Assembly (NCBI GenBank): GCA_947493495.1
Contig: CANLRN010000029.1
Location: 1-45,499, forward strand
Source: an uncultured Aquimarina sp.
GTDB lineage: Bacteria; Bacteroidota; Bacteroidia; Flavobacteriales; Flavobacteriaceae
Length of the DNA: 45,499 nt
Reading direction: 5' to 3'
Shown here: positions 11,001-19,697 of the stretch, one piece after another
Layout of the letters: each line of letters opens with the position of its first letter
How positions within the stretch are numbered: position 1 is the stretch's first letter
Made by a program: the position numbers and the translations under genes
The notes under the pieces: model-generated
The model's database searches: none
What the model was told of the DNA's origin: nothing
Seen by the model: the letters and a program-made list of their open reading frames with translations, nothing else

Positions 11001-12155
11001 AGTTCCTATCCACAGGTTTTCATATCGATCTTCAACTATTCCGCTAACAATATTGTAATTAAGCATATTCTCACCATCACCGGATAATATATTATCAAAA
11101 ATAGCGTAACTCCTGTCAAAATAATTAACGCCACCCGCCCAAGTGCCGATCCACATATCTCCCTTGTAGTCTTTAATAATTTTATAAATCGAATTCTGAC
11201 TTAGGCTTTTTGGATTATTTTTATTGTGTTTTACATGAAACTTCTTTTGGGTTATCATATTTAAAATAAACAAACCATCATAAGTGCCCACCCAAAGATT
11301 TCCATACGAATCTTCGCAGATAGAGCGTACAGCTGTGTTTATAAGTGTTTTTTTATTGAACGTGTAATTACTGAATACGCGTAAATCTTTATTAAAAATT
11401 GCCAAGCCCTTATCGTATCCTAACCAAATATTACTTTCCTTATCTTCAAATAAGACGGGTGGGTTATTTAGAAATGTTTCTTTTATGGAATTCTCTAGGT
11501 ACTCAATGTTTATAATTTTATTTGTCTGCGGATTATAGATACTAATACCTTCAACGGTGCATATCCATAAATCTCCATTTTTTGCAGTTAACAAATCCCT
11601 CACCTTGCTATTTGCGAATGTCTTTTCCAAATGTTCTATACCAAATCTTGATATGTCATTGTTAGAGTTGGTTAATTCAATGAAGTTCAAACCTTTGTTT
11701 GTTGCTATGCCAAGAACACTGTCATTTAACTGGGTAATATTCCATATTTCTTTATTTGACAATTCTTTTAAATTATTGTTACTTTGGTATTTAACAAAAT
11801 TATCTTCTTTGGGATTGTATTTGTTTAACCCTTCGTTTGTTCCAATCCAAATATTATTTTTTTTATCTTCAAACAAACATAAAATACTACTATGGGTAAG
11901 GCTTCCCGAATCTTCTGAATTATGTCGATAAATCGTAATTTTGTCTCCATCATATTTATTTAAACCATCTCTTGTCCCAAACCATAAATATCCTTTACTA
12001 TCCTGTAATATATCCTTAATGGATCTTTGAGACAACCCATCGCTAGAAAATATATGTTTAAAACTTAATTCATTAAGATTGGGAATAATCTCTTGTCCCA
12101 ACGCATTAAAACAGTTGAAAGCAATGATCAAAATTATTTTGTAATCAAATTTCAT
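8067..12155 (-). CDS. Hybrid two-component system regulator (HTCS) of the PUL
   Basis: A 1362-residue one-protein sensor-regulator, full length. It has an N-terminal signal, then about 14 two-component propeller repeats (for example GYLWFGTRDGLNKYDGD). A Y_Y_Y domain spans about 715-778, and a membrane segment follows from Trp786 to about 812. The histidine kinase has FFTNISHEFRTPLTL with phospho-His846, and the ATPase motifs NAFKFTPDDGEI and GTGLGLSLS. The receiver has LIISDIMMP with phospho-Asp1158. The protein ends in an AraC-type DNA-binding domain (ISEIAYEVGFSDLKYFRKNF). HTCS proteins bind an oligosaccharide in the periplasm and switch on their own PUL, so this is probably the local activator. 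Its DNA looks more AT-rich than the neighbouring lyase gene. Confidence 0.96.
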   Translation of the reverse strand: MKFDYKIILIIAFNCFNALGQEIIPNLNELSFKHIFSSDGLSQRSIKDILQDSKGYLWFGTRDGLNKYDGDKITIYRHNSEDSGSLTHSSILCLFEDKKNNIWIGTNEGLNKYNPKEDNFVKYQSNNNLKELSNKEIWNITQLNDSVLGIATNKGLNFIELTNSNNDISRFGIEHLEKTFANSKVRDLLTAKNGDLWICTVEGISIYNPQTNKIINIEYLENSIKETFLNNPPVLFEDKESNIWLGYDKGLAIFNKDLRVFSNYTFNKKTLINTAVRSICEDSYGNLWVGTYDGLFILNMITQKKFHVKHNKNNPKSLSQNSIYKIIKDYKGDMWIGTWAGGVNYFDRSYAIFDNILSGDGENMLNYNIVSGIVEDRYENLWIGTEGGGINYYDKEKKKFTYYMYDPNDEKSVSSNNIKSILKDKKGNLWIGTHDNGLNFLDTGKTTIQFERINSQNQNSKLLSDYKILSLFEDANENIWIGTLARGLLLYDTKLKILQKIGDTNESIQCIIAASDQNQIIVGGSDGLKKVDINSLEEEKLEWLSTSSTDYLAVNCIFKDTENNYWIGTEGSGLIHYKSNTKKLTKYGAIQGLPNEIVYGVLQDDNGYLWISTNQGVSRFNIATKKFKNFTKSDGLQSNEFNYQAYIKTSNRELIFGGVDGITIFNPDKIGKNKFIPNVDIYDIKVNNEIFYGIHDSISLVTLQHDENNFMINYTALGFSQPSKNKYAYKLEGFDKDWIHVGNKKTATYTNIEDGDYVFKVKASNSDGLWNEMGDSLRIKIHAPLWGTWWAYLIYGLICTGLAFYMRSLILARVYVKKQLEEERIEKEKIEGINKLKLKFFTNISHEFRTPLTLILGPLQKLASNTHHDEETKTQLELIQRNANTLLELINQLLNFRKIEAGELKLQVSHNNIISFIEEIKLSFDELAKSRGIKFGFEHNMERIDVWFDVMELKKVIINILSNAFKFTPDDGEITIKVDKPKQNHDAIEIAINDSGIGIPKEKIKYIFDRYFQLGVSKGKRAGTGLGLSLSRDIIELHNGNVKVESKKGSGVKFIIVLPLGKEHLDPEKVNIQQEIVRKDSKIPEVISFPEIPDAVQEDVPEEIDKSKPTILIVEDNSQLSGFIKSIFEGRFNIYQAYNGAEGMNFAKTKNIDLIISDIMMPVMNGVDMCHNIKSNIRTSHIPVILLTAKTSLGTQRESYKIGADSYITKPFDTAILVNQVNNMFNLRNNMIEKFKKDTILTPKELTYVSMDEKFLEKAFEIVEEYMGDDSFNAQKFTNKMGVSRTLLYNKLKLLTGQSLTEFIRLIRLKKAAQLIANTRMNISEIAYEVGFSDLKYFRKNFKIVYNSTPTAYRKENKVLDD

Positions 12156-13040
12156 GTATTCCTAATTAATTTAGCTGTTTGTAAAGCATTTAAAATGAAT
12201 CTACTCTTAATATGTTACTTAAATTTTTATCTATGACCTGTTTCCTAGACATAGACCGATTCAATATGTTGCTTCTAAAGAAGGACGTTCAACATTAAAT
12301 GAATTACTCATTAGTCTAAAGTTAATAAGAAAATTTACTTCTCAAAGGGGCTATTTAGACATAATGCAATAGTCTATCGTTCAGTAACACATTTTTTTTG
12401 CAGCAAGAGGACAACAATCCTTTACAAAGACCAAACGTTTTATAGATATTTGAGGTAAAGTTTAATTTAAAATCTTGTGTTAAAGATGGGCAGCGAATTA
12501 TACTTATAGTTACATTTTAGATTTCACATTGATAGATAAAAATACTCGAAAAAAGTATTTAAGCCATTGTCTTTGTTGACTTTGCTAAATTCTATATTTC
12601 GGAGCAATTTTAATCGCTTTATACCTTTTTACAAAGGTATAAAAAGTGTTTTGCTATCCAAATTATCGAAATTTTCTTCTTTCAAAAAATACTAAGTACT
12701 CACAACCAATAGGTTGCTTCGATTTTGAATTTCTTCGGGTGTCGAACTTCCCATAAACTTTGAATTTTGGAAAGGTCACAGTTTCATACAAATCTTAATA
12801 CTATAAAGAACAATTTACTAAAAATTGCTCTTGCAATCTACTGTTTTTATAGTGCGCCCAAATCAAATATTATAAAAAAATAGGCGGGTCTTGAGACCCG
12901 CCTAAATATTACTTGATGTTTACAGAATCTTAGTTGCAAAACTAAGGTCCTATCCATTTTATAGAGAATGGAACATTCAATTCAACTATATCACACAAAC
13001 CATAGTTTATAATATGACATGGCAACTGATATACTGAACA
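12156..13040. other. Long intergenic gap between HTCS and DNRLRE gene
   Basis: About 885 bases with no convincing gene on either strand. A 9-bp-stem hairpin lies at 12620-12641 (TATACCTTT against AAAGGTATA). The strong terminator at 12873-12904 ends the upstream minus-strand gene. The HTCS promoter must lie in the left part; I cannot assign it. Confidence 0.5.
12873..12904 (-). terminator. Rho-independent terminator after DNRLRE gene
   Basis: An 11-bp GC-rich stem (TAGGCGGGTCT against AGACCCGCCTA, 2-base loop) at 12881-12904. On the minus strand it is followed by a run of T (A run at 12873-12880). It lies 137 bases past the stop of the gene ending at 13041. Confidence 0.88.
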
Positions 13041-16000
13041 CTATTTTATAAATTTTCGGTTATGTTCGGCACCTGTTTCATCTATCATTTTTAAAATATA
13101 GACACCACTTGGCAATGCTCTAGTATCAACTTGCATGGACTTGTCATTTAGGTTGTCCAATTCCATTACCTTTTGACCAGACAAATCTATTATCATAGCT
13201 CTTTGTATTACTTGATCGGATGCCACGTTCATTATATCTATCACTGGATTTGGATAAAGTAAAAACTCTTGAGAGAGTGGTTGTTCCTTTAAAATCTCTT
13301 CTTCTAGGCTTTCTTGTCTAAAAACTAAAGCTGTTGCAGAAGACGTTTGAATAATCAACCTTGGTCTTAAAACTGTCGTTGAAGCCTCTCTGCTATTGTA
13401 GCTTACTGAAAAGTTGCCCTCATTGGTAGATTGAAACCTTAGGGAAAGTTTGCCGTCGCCCAAACGCTCGGTCTCTGCCTGTTCCGTTACATCAAAACGC
13501 GTTGTAGAACTACTGCCTTGCTGTGTGTCCAGGGTAGTGGTAGCTCCAGGTTTGTTGAGCCACGTTATACCGGATTCGCTCCAACTATCATCGGAAACAA
13601 ACCTTAATCTCATATCCGTGGAACTCGGAGAGCCAAAATTTTCTACCGTCATCTCCAACCTCGCACTGGTTATCGTACCTTGAACGGAGGACAAATCAAA
13701 TCGTAGATAGCTCTCACGCTTAAACCCAAGTGCATCGTTCTTGACTATCAATCGGCTATCGCTACCAAAATTATCGCTGGAAAAACTACCGTCTCGTACA
13801 AAAGCATCGGCCTCAGGGACCAAGGCACTTCCTGATGGCGACGCAACGGTTATAATCAACCTTGGCCTTAAACCTGTCGTTGAAGCCTCTCTGCTATTGT
13901 AGCTTACTGAAAAGTTGCCTTCATTGGTAGATTGAAACCTTAGGGAAAGTTTACCGTCACCCAAACGCTCGGTCTCTGCCTGTTCCGTTACATCAAAACG
14001 CGTTGTAGAACTACTGCCTTGCTGTGTGTCTAGGGTAGTGGTAGCTCCAGGCTTGTTGAGCCACGTTATACCGGATTCGCTCCAACTATCATCGGAAACA
14101 AACCTTAATCTCATATCCGTGGAACTCGGAGAGCCAGAATTTTCTACCGTCATCTCCAACCTCGCACTGGTTATCGTACCTTGAACGGAGGACAAATCAA
14201 ATCGTAGATAGCTCTCACGCTTAAACCCAAGCGCATCGTTCTTGACTATCAATCGGCTGTCACTACCAAAATTATCGCTGGAAAAACTACCGTCACGTAC
14301 AAAAGCATCGGCCTCAGGGACCAAGGCACTTCCTGATGGCGACGCAACGGTTATAACCAACCTCGGTCTTAAACCTGTCGTTGAAGCCTCTCTGCTATTG
14401 TAACTTACTGAAAAGTTACCCTCATTGGTAGATTGAAACCTTAGGGAAAGTTTACCGTCACCCAAACGCTCGGTCTCTGCCTGTTCCGTTACATCAAAAC
14501 TCATTGTAGAACCATTGCCCTGCTGTGTGTCCAGGGTAGTGGTAGCTCCAGGCTTGTTAAGCCACGTTATACCAGATTCGCTCCAACTATCATCGGAAAC
14601 AAACCTTAATCTCATATCCGTGGAACTCGGAGAGCCAGAATTTTCTACCGTCATCTCCAACCTCGCACTGGTTATCGTACCTTGAACGGAGGACAAATCA
14701 AATCGTAGATAGCTCTCACGCTTAAACCCAAGCGCATCGTTCTTAACGATCAATCTGCTATCGCTACCAAAATTATCGCTGGAAAAACTACCGTCTCGTA
14801 CAAAAGCATCGGCCTCAGGGGTAAGGGCACTTCCTGATACAGGCTGCACACTGACCACCAATCTTGGACGCAGGTTGGACACTGCCTCCCTACTACTATA
14901 GACGATGGAAAAATTTCCTGAATCTGTGGATTGCAGGCGCAACGATATCTGACCATCACCCGATAGTTCCGTCCGTACCTGATCCGTTATATCAAAGGTC
15001 ATGATGGAGCTACTGCCCGTCTTCGTATCGAGAACCGTCGACGCGCCGGGCCTGTTGTTCCACGTAATGCCGCTTTCGCTCCAACTGTCATTGGACACGT
15101 ATCTCACTTGGATGTCCGTAGATCCAGGCGAAGTGGAACTCTCTGGAACCAGCTCCAAACGGGCACTGTTGATAGAACCTTGGATACCGGATAGATCAAA
15201 ACGAAGGTAGCTCTCACGGGTGAAGTTGGAACCGCTGTTCTTAACGATCAATCTACTGTCACTGCCAAAATTACTGTTGGCGGAAGAACCGTTCCTTACA
15301 AAGGCATCTGCCACAGGGGTAATGGTATTTTCTAAACCACTACCGCTACCTATGTTAATGACCGTAGTTACAAAATCGCCATAGTAAGTGTTGTTTCCAT
15401 TATTGCTTGCACTTACCACAATTTGTCCCGTACCTGTGGGTGTAATGGTATTCCCAGAAATGGTAGCAATATTGTTCCCACTGATTATTTCATAGGTTAC
15501 TGGTAAGGATACATCGCTATCAGCATTAATATCAAAAGGATTGGAAGAGGGAGATACAGGATCAAAAGTGATTCGTTGTACCGATTTTCCTTCATTGTTC
15601 CTGCTGGATAAATCATATCGGGTTGGGATTCTCCATGAACCGCCTTGATCATCTGTAAATGCCATGGTCCTGTAAAAATCCGTGCGGGTCTCCGAAGCAT
15701 TACAATTTGTACTCCAACTCATGTAAACGCGATCGTTGCCGCCTGATGGTTTATCTTTATACAGTTTATTGTAAAACGCGCGATAAATATCATCACAAGG
15801 TGGATTGTCTATAAACAATTCCCCTTCACCGCTTAATCCATTGGCTACATCCCCGGTCTGCATATACTGCCGATATGGCCTATCACCTCTATAAGGTGCA
15901 TAAATAACGCCTAAATTATCAATTAGTAATGCTGCATATGTTCTATCTGTTCCCACCTCTACCTCTGGGGTCCAAGAACTAATATCTAAAGGATTTAAGG

Positions 16001-17030
16001 TTTTATTGTATAAAAACCCGTTTCGTGTGTGGGACCCGGTCAAGACATGGATAAAACCTGATTCATCAATAGCGATTGCAGGTTGATGATGGGAATTGGC
16101 CCTGCCCTCTGGGTGTACAACCAATTGACGGTTGGGTCCTACTCTTTTTGCATTTCTGTTCAGTGAATTCACAAAAATCACACTTTCACCATCTCTATCT
16201 ACTTCTGGATCTAAAGGATGCCTCAACCAAGTGAAGAAAGTGGTATCTCCTTTGGTTACAGCATAACTTCCGCCTCCCGAATGGTTGTTTAGGAAGCCCG
16301 ACCTATCACTTACTTGAATTACCGAACTTAAGTCCAAATCTTCCCTGTTTGCAGTCCAGTCTACAGCTATAATATTCATATTACCCCAAATATCAAATAA
16401 CCAACTAGGACCACTAGGATATATGTTGTTGACCCGGTCACTAATATACATTATTACTGGGGGATGGTTAGTAAAATCATTGAAACTTGTCCTAACCTCT
16501 AATTCTGCCTGTGTAGTTCCTGGAGGCAAACGGTGTACTTTGAAGCTGCCATTAAAATTATCCTCACCTATGCCACTGGCATATAATATCATAAACTCCC
16601 GGCTTGAAGAGGAACCATTGGCAACTTTGACCGTAATGATTGCATATAAATTGTTATACCCATCCATTGTCATTTCTCCATCCCTGACAAATCTTAGACG
16701 ATCTGAATCGGTAATATTAAAATCCAAGCTCTCTCCGGGGTTCAATTCCGCTTCTATTGCGGTCCTGTAAGAAAAGAATTCCCATACCCCGTTCCTAAGC
16801 GTTCGTACCCGGTACAATTCATTGGCGGGCATTCCTGGATACAAGACATTGTTTATCATGTATGGCCTATTGCGATCATCAAAATCCATAGATAATGGAG
16901 CAATGTAATCCAAATCATCTACCAGCGGTTGGGTGATTCCCGCGCCTGCATCCTGAAGGAAGGTTTGACTTATAATACTATAAGTCCCTAGAAAGGACAG
17001 GATCACCATAAAAAATATTTTTCTTCTCAT
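13041..17030 (-). CDS. Secreted BNR_4 putative polysaccharide lyase with four DNRLRE modules and T9SS sorting domain
   Basis: A 1329-residue protein with signal peptide (VILSFLGTYSIISQ). Residues about 30-480 form a BNR_4-like propeller related to PL24/PL25-type lyases, including HHQPAIAIDESGFIHVLTGS with a possible catalytic His. Residues about 487-562 look Ig-like (NNIATISGNTITPTGTGQI). Four DNRLRE modules of about 167 residues follow (each begins like PEADAFVRDGS and has RESYLRFDLS). The end is a Por-type sorting domain (FLLYPNPVIDIMNV, then LPSGVYILKMID, ending RKFIK), so it is probably exported by T9SS and surface-attached or released. DNRLRE modules may bind the glycan; that is inference. 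Three modules are nearly identical in DNA. The lyase activity is a guess from family and context. Confidence 0.8.
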   Translation of the reverse strand: MRRKIFFMVILSFLGTYSIISQTFLQDAGAGITQPLVDDLDYIAPLSMDFDDRNRPYMINNVLYPGMPANELYRVRTLRNGVWEFFSYRTAIEAELNPGESLDFNITDSDRLRFVRDGEMTMDGYNNLYAIITVKVANGSSSSREFMILYASGIGEDNFNGSFKVHRLPPGTTQAELEVRTSFNDFTNHPPVIMYISDRVNNIYPSGPSWLFDIWGNMNIIAVDWTANREDLDLSSVIQVSDRSGFLNNHSGGGSYAVTKGDTTFFTWLRHPLDPEVDRDGESVIFVNSLNRNAKRVGPNRQLVVHPEGRANSHHQPAIAIDESGFIHVLTGSHTRNGFLYNKTLNPLDISSWTPEVEVGTDRTYAALLIDNLGVIYAPYRGDRPYRQYMQTGDVANGLSGEGELFIDNPPCDDIYRAFYNKLYKDKPSGGNDRVYMSWSTNCNASETRTDFYRTMAFTDDQGGSWRIPTRYDLSSRNNEGKSVQRITFDPVSPSSNPFDINADSDVSLPVTYEIISGNNIATISGNTITPTGTGQIVVSASNNGNNTYYGDFVTTVINIGSGSGLENTITPVADAFVRNGSSANSNFGSDSRLIVKNSGSNFTRESYLRFDLSGIQGSINSARLELVPESSTSPGSTDIQVRYVSNDSWSESGITWNNRPGASTVLDTKTGSSSIMTFDITDQVRTELSGDGQISLRLQSTDSGNFSIVYSSREAVSNLRPRLVVSVQPVSGSALTPEADAFVRDGSFSSDNFGSDSRLIVKNDALGFKRESYLRFDLSSVQGTITSARLEMTVENSGSPSSTDMRLRFVSDDSWSESGITWLNKPGATTTLDTQQGNGSTMSFDVTEQAETERLGDGKLSLRFQSTNEGNFSVSYNSREASTTGLRPRLVITVASPSGSALVPEADAFVRDGSFSSDNFGSDSRLIVKNDALGFKRESYLRFDLSSVQGTITSARLEMTVENSGSPSSTDMRLRFVSDDSWSESGITWLNKPGATTTLDTQQGSSSTTRFDVTEQAETERLGDGKLSLRFQSTNEGNFSVSYNSREASTTGLRPRLIITVASPSGSALVPEADAFVRDGSFSSDNFGSDSRLIVKNDALGFKRESYLRFDLSSVQGTITSARLEMTVENFGSPSSTDMRLRFVSDDSWSESGITWLNKPGATTTLDTQQGSSSTTRFDVTEQAETERLGDGKLSLRFQSTNEGNFSVSYNSREASTTVLRPRLIIQTSSATALVFRQESLEEEILKEQPLSQEFLLYPNPVIDIMNVASDQVIQRAMIIDLSGQKVMELDNLNDKSMQVDTRALPSGVYILKMIDETGAEHNRKFIK
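13351..15340 (-). repeat. Tandem 501-bp repeats encoding DNRLRE modules
   Basis: The same words recur at exactly 501-base spacing. The phrase aaaagcatcgg starts at 13800, 14301 and 14802, and the 'ataa(t/c)caacct' phrase follows the same step. The three copies nearest the C-terminus differ at scattered positions only. The fourth, N-terminal copy (about 14854-15340) is clearly diverged. The unit equals 167 codons, so the reading frame is kept. Confidence 0.92.
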
Positions 17031-17749
17031 AACATAATTTAATTTTAGTAAACATTCAACTTAAAAAAAATTTAATTGCTATTTAATGTAGGCTAGGGTT
17101 TGGTTTTTCCAAATTCTTATTTCCTTTAACATTAAACACATAATACATTTTTATTTAGCTGACTTAATTACGGAATACGCATTTATTCCTATTAACAATA
17201 TTAAATTAATAATAACTCTTATTTGAGGGGGTATTGGTTTTTTTAGACAGGGATAATCGTTTTTTGAACAAATGACCCCTATCAAAACCAATGACATCTT
17301 GCTTTGTTGTTAAACCCGCTTTATGCAATAGAAAATTTATTACATCTTGTAGCTACCGCAAATACTAACGCTTCACTGCGTTTTTTAATTTCACCATAGC
17401 CGTGCTATGCAAAAATTAAGAAAACACTAGTATTTCTTGCATCTACAAGCTTCTTGACAACCTTCTATTGCATAAAGCGGGTTAAATTAACATAAGAATT
17501 ATCGTATATATATTACAGATACAATAACTACAACATACATGATAACATCTCGTTGGTAAAAATAAGTAAAATACAGATTATAACTGCCAAATGGATAAGG
17601 TGGTCTGTGACCCACCAAGTTTTTTTATAATCCGGAAGAATTGGCCATCATTACAAAAAAAACAAGCCATTCTTTTTCTGAACAATTTTATCTATTTTAG
17701 TATAACAGAACAAAAAATAAAATGCTCATATACTATCCGTACCGAAAAA
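17031..17749. other. Gap carrying the upstream region of the DNRLRE gene and a long palindrome
   Basis: About 720 bases without a supported gene. It holds the upstream region of the DNRLRE gene and the MITE-like palindrome at 17313-17483. A plus-strand frame at 17591-17803 overlaps the end of the lyase gene and has no recognisable content. Confidence 0.5.
17313..17483. repeat. MITE-like long imperfect palindrome
   Basis: Perfect 21-bp inverted arms lie at 17313-17333 (starting AACCCGCTTT) and 17463-17483 (ending AAAGCGGGTT). Nested inside, CTTGTAG...AAATACTA near 17348 faces TAGTATTT...CTACAAG near 17429. An A/T-rich pair (TTTTTTAATTT against AAAAATTAAG) is nested deeper. The whole 171 bp can fold into one long stem. 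It has no coding capacity. A MITE or large intergenic repeat is likely; no target-site duplication was identified. Confidence 0.7.
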
Positions 17750-19684
17750 TTATTGATATTTGACATGAATACTTTCTTGCAATTTTTTATTGCTAACCCT
17801 TAACTGGAACCTATACAACTTATCTTGTTTCCATTCTTTTCTTAATTTAGGATCCGTAAGTATAATTTCTTCCTTGGAAAAGGAAAGTTGTTCAGGGTTA
17901 TAGTAGACATGTAGCACTACTTCCTCCTTCTTGTTCAATAATACAAGATTTCCTTTTTCTTTTTCAACTACTTCCAATGGTGTCATCTGATTTAATACAA
18001 CACCATTGAAATTTTTCTTTAAACTGTAATCATCAGAAATTACAATCCCCCCCCTATCGTACTCAAACGTACGTACCCAAGAATTTACTTTTGCTTCTTC
18101 TGGATAGGCTGCGCTTATATTCATACTGAGTTTATTTTTAGTCTTAACCACATTGGCAGCTCTATATTCTAACCCAAATTTTTGTGATACGCCGTTAATA
18201 AGCGGTAGGTTATGAAAATCACTCTGCATTGTCCAAATCTCATATCGCCTTGAACTAAAGGTTTTTTCTGTATAGGTTTCAACCCCAACATCTATAATTG
18301 CCGGTTCCCCATCTACAAAAATCAAATAGTTACCCACATCATTGTGATTATGACTTTGGGCATTATTTGCTCCCAATACGGATAAGAATAAATCCTTATG
18401 CTTATTTTTAATTGTGGTACAGAGTAATTCTAGATCTGGAAACCAAACTTCTTCTTTTGCAATTGGTTTTATGGGATACTTTTTAAAAAAGTCATAATTG
18501 AATATGCTTGACAAATTTATGTACAGGTCTCCAAACTGATTTCTTGTTACCTCTTTTAAAGGATCATAATATTGAGCCACCGCTTTTGCAGTATTCATTA
18601 ACCCTTCATTACTCTGAGCGTAACCATAATTGAACACCCGTACTGCCCTATCATTCATTACGTATGGTCCGTCCCCAACATTTACAAAGTGGTTTTTAGC
18701 GATATGGGTTTTTGCAAAAAAGTCTGATATCTTTTTGATTAATGGCTCTTTGTAAACATCAAAAGTACCATTAGTAACTTGTTGTAACAGACTTAGGGTT
18801 TGCAATACCCTTCCTCCAGCTACGGTCCAGTATATTGGCCCTTCTTCACAACTTCCATCATTAGATTGGATATTTAGATAGTTATCAAGGCATGCCAGAA
18901 TTTTTTCTAGCGATCTTTTCTTAATTTGCGTATCATCTTCTAAAATCAAAACAGTAGAAAGCCAATTGGATACTATCCACGGGTTCCAGTTATTCAGAAC
19001 ATGGTGACGTAAATTATATCCTTTCCACCAAAAATCATCATTCTCTAAGTTTGGTAAAATGATTCTCTTTTTACATTCCGTTTTAAGACGTTCTGTTATT
19101 TGGGGTGTAATCTTATTTAGTTCATCACCTAACAAATAATAGGTCCACGCCAATAAGGAAGATGTTTCTGCAGCAAATAAATCTACATAATGATCATCTT
19201 TCCCATTTCTTAATTTATGACTGCCGTGTGCAGGGACCACCCAATTGCTTTCTTCACAGATTAAGTAAATACCGTCTATTATCTCGTTTAAAAAGCGACC
19301 TTTGTGTTCAATCATTTCGGCAAGGACCAAATCACTAAGTTTTGATCTTCTACTGTAGTATTTATCTTCAAATACCTTTCTATTCCCTGTTTCAAGAAAC
19401 AACCTATATTCACTGGCCAATAAGGTTTCCCATGTGGCCAATAATGCAATTTCCCCTTTTTTAATTATTCTGTCTTTTAATTCTTGATCTAGCCCCTCCC
19501 ACTTTATACTGTCTGCATATTTTGGAAAAGGCTTAAAATGTTGTGCAGAACCAACTTTATCCAACAGCTTAATCTCCAAGGCTTTTTTTTGTAAAATATC
19601 CCTATTATTCTGCGCAAATACATTACTCTCCCAAATTGAGTTTAGCAACATTATCGCTATCAAAAAAATATTTTTATTATTCAT
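17750..19684 (-). CDS. Heparinase II/III-like polysaccharide lyase
   Basis: A 644-residue protein from ATG 19684 with signal peptide (FLIAIMLLNSIWESNVFAQ). The N-terminal half is an alpha-helical toroid (NNWNPWIVSNWL, DGSCEEGPIYWTVAGGR). The C-terminal half is a heparinase II/III beta-sheet domain with AQSHNHNDVGNYLIFVDGEP, in which His445 and His447 are candidate catalytic or metal residues. Such lyases cleave uronic-acid polysaccharides by beta-elimination, giving the unsaturated ends that GH88 and GH105 remove. The CAZy family (PL12, PL15, PL21, PL37 and others share this fold) cannot be fixed by eye. It lies 13 bases after the VCBS gene stop, so they form one operon. Confidence 0.85.
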   Translation of the reverse strand: MNNKNIFLIAIMLLNSIWESNVFAQNNRDILQKKALEIKLLDKVGSAQHFKPFPKYADSIKWEGLDQELKDRIIKKGEIALLATWETLLASEYRLFLETGNRKVFEDKYYSRRSKLSDLVLAEMIEHKGRFLNEIIDGIYLICEESNWVVPAHGSHKLRNGKDDHYVDLFAAETSSLLAWTYYLLGDELNKITPQITERLKTECKKRIILPNLENDDFWWKGYNLRHHVLNNWNPWIVSNWLSTVLILEDDTQIKKRSLEKILACLDNYLNIQSNDGSCEEGPIYWTVAGGRVLQTLSLLQQVTNGTFDVYKEPLIKKISDFFAKTHIAKNHFVNVGDGPYVMNDRAVRVFNYGYAQSNEGLMNTAKAVAQYYDPLKEVTRNQFGDLYINLSSIFNYDFFKKYPIKPIAKEEVWFPDLELLCTTIKNKHKDLFLSVLGANNAQSHNHNDVGNYLIFVDGEPAIIDVGVETYTEKTFSSRRYEIWTMQSDFHNLPLINGVSQKFGLEYRAANVVKTKNKLSMNISAAYPEEAKVNSWVRTFEYDRGGIVISDDYSLKKNFNGVVLNQMTPLEVVEKEKGNLVLLNKKEEVVLHVYYNPEQLSFSKEEIILTDPKLRKEWKQDKLYRFQLRVSNKKLQESIHVKYQ

Positions 19685-19697
19685 TCTTTTTAATTTT

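Noticed and set aside
12200..12375. Short plus-strand frame with NELLISLKLIRKF
   Set aside because: No start codon in a good place, no relatives recalled, too short to support.
17591..17803. 70-codon plus-strand frame
   Set aside because: It overlaps the lyase gene end, is rich in Ile, Phe and Lys as expected from AT-rich noncoding DNA, and has no motif.
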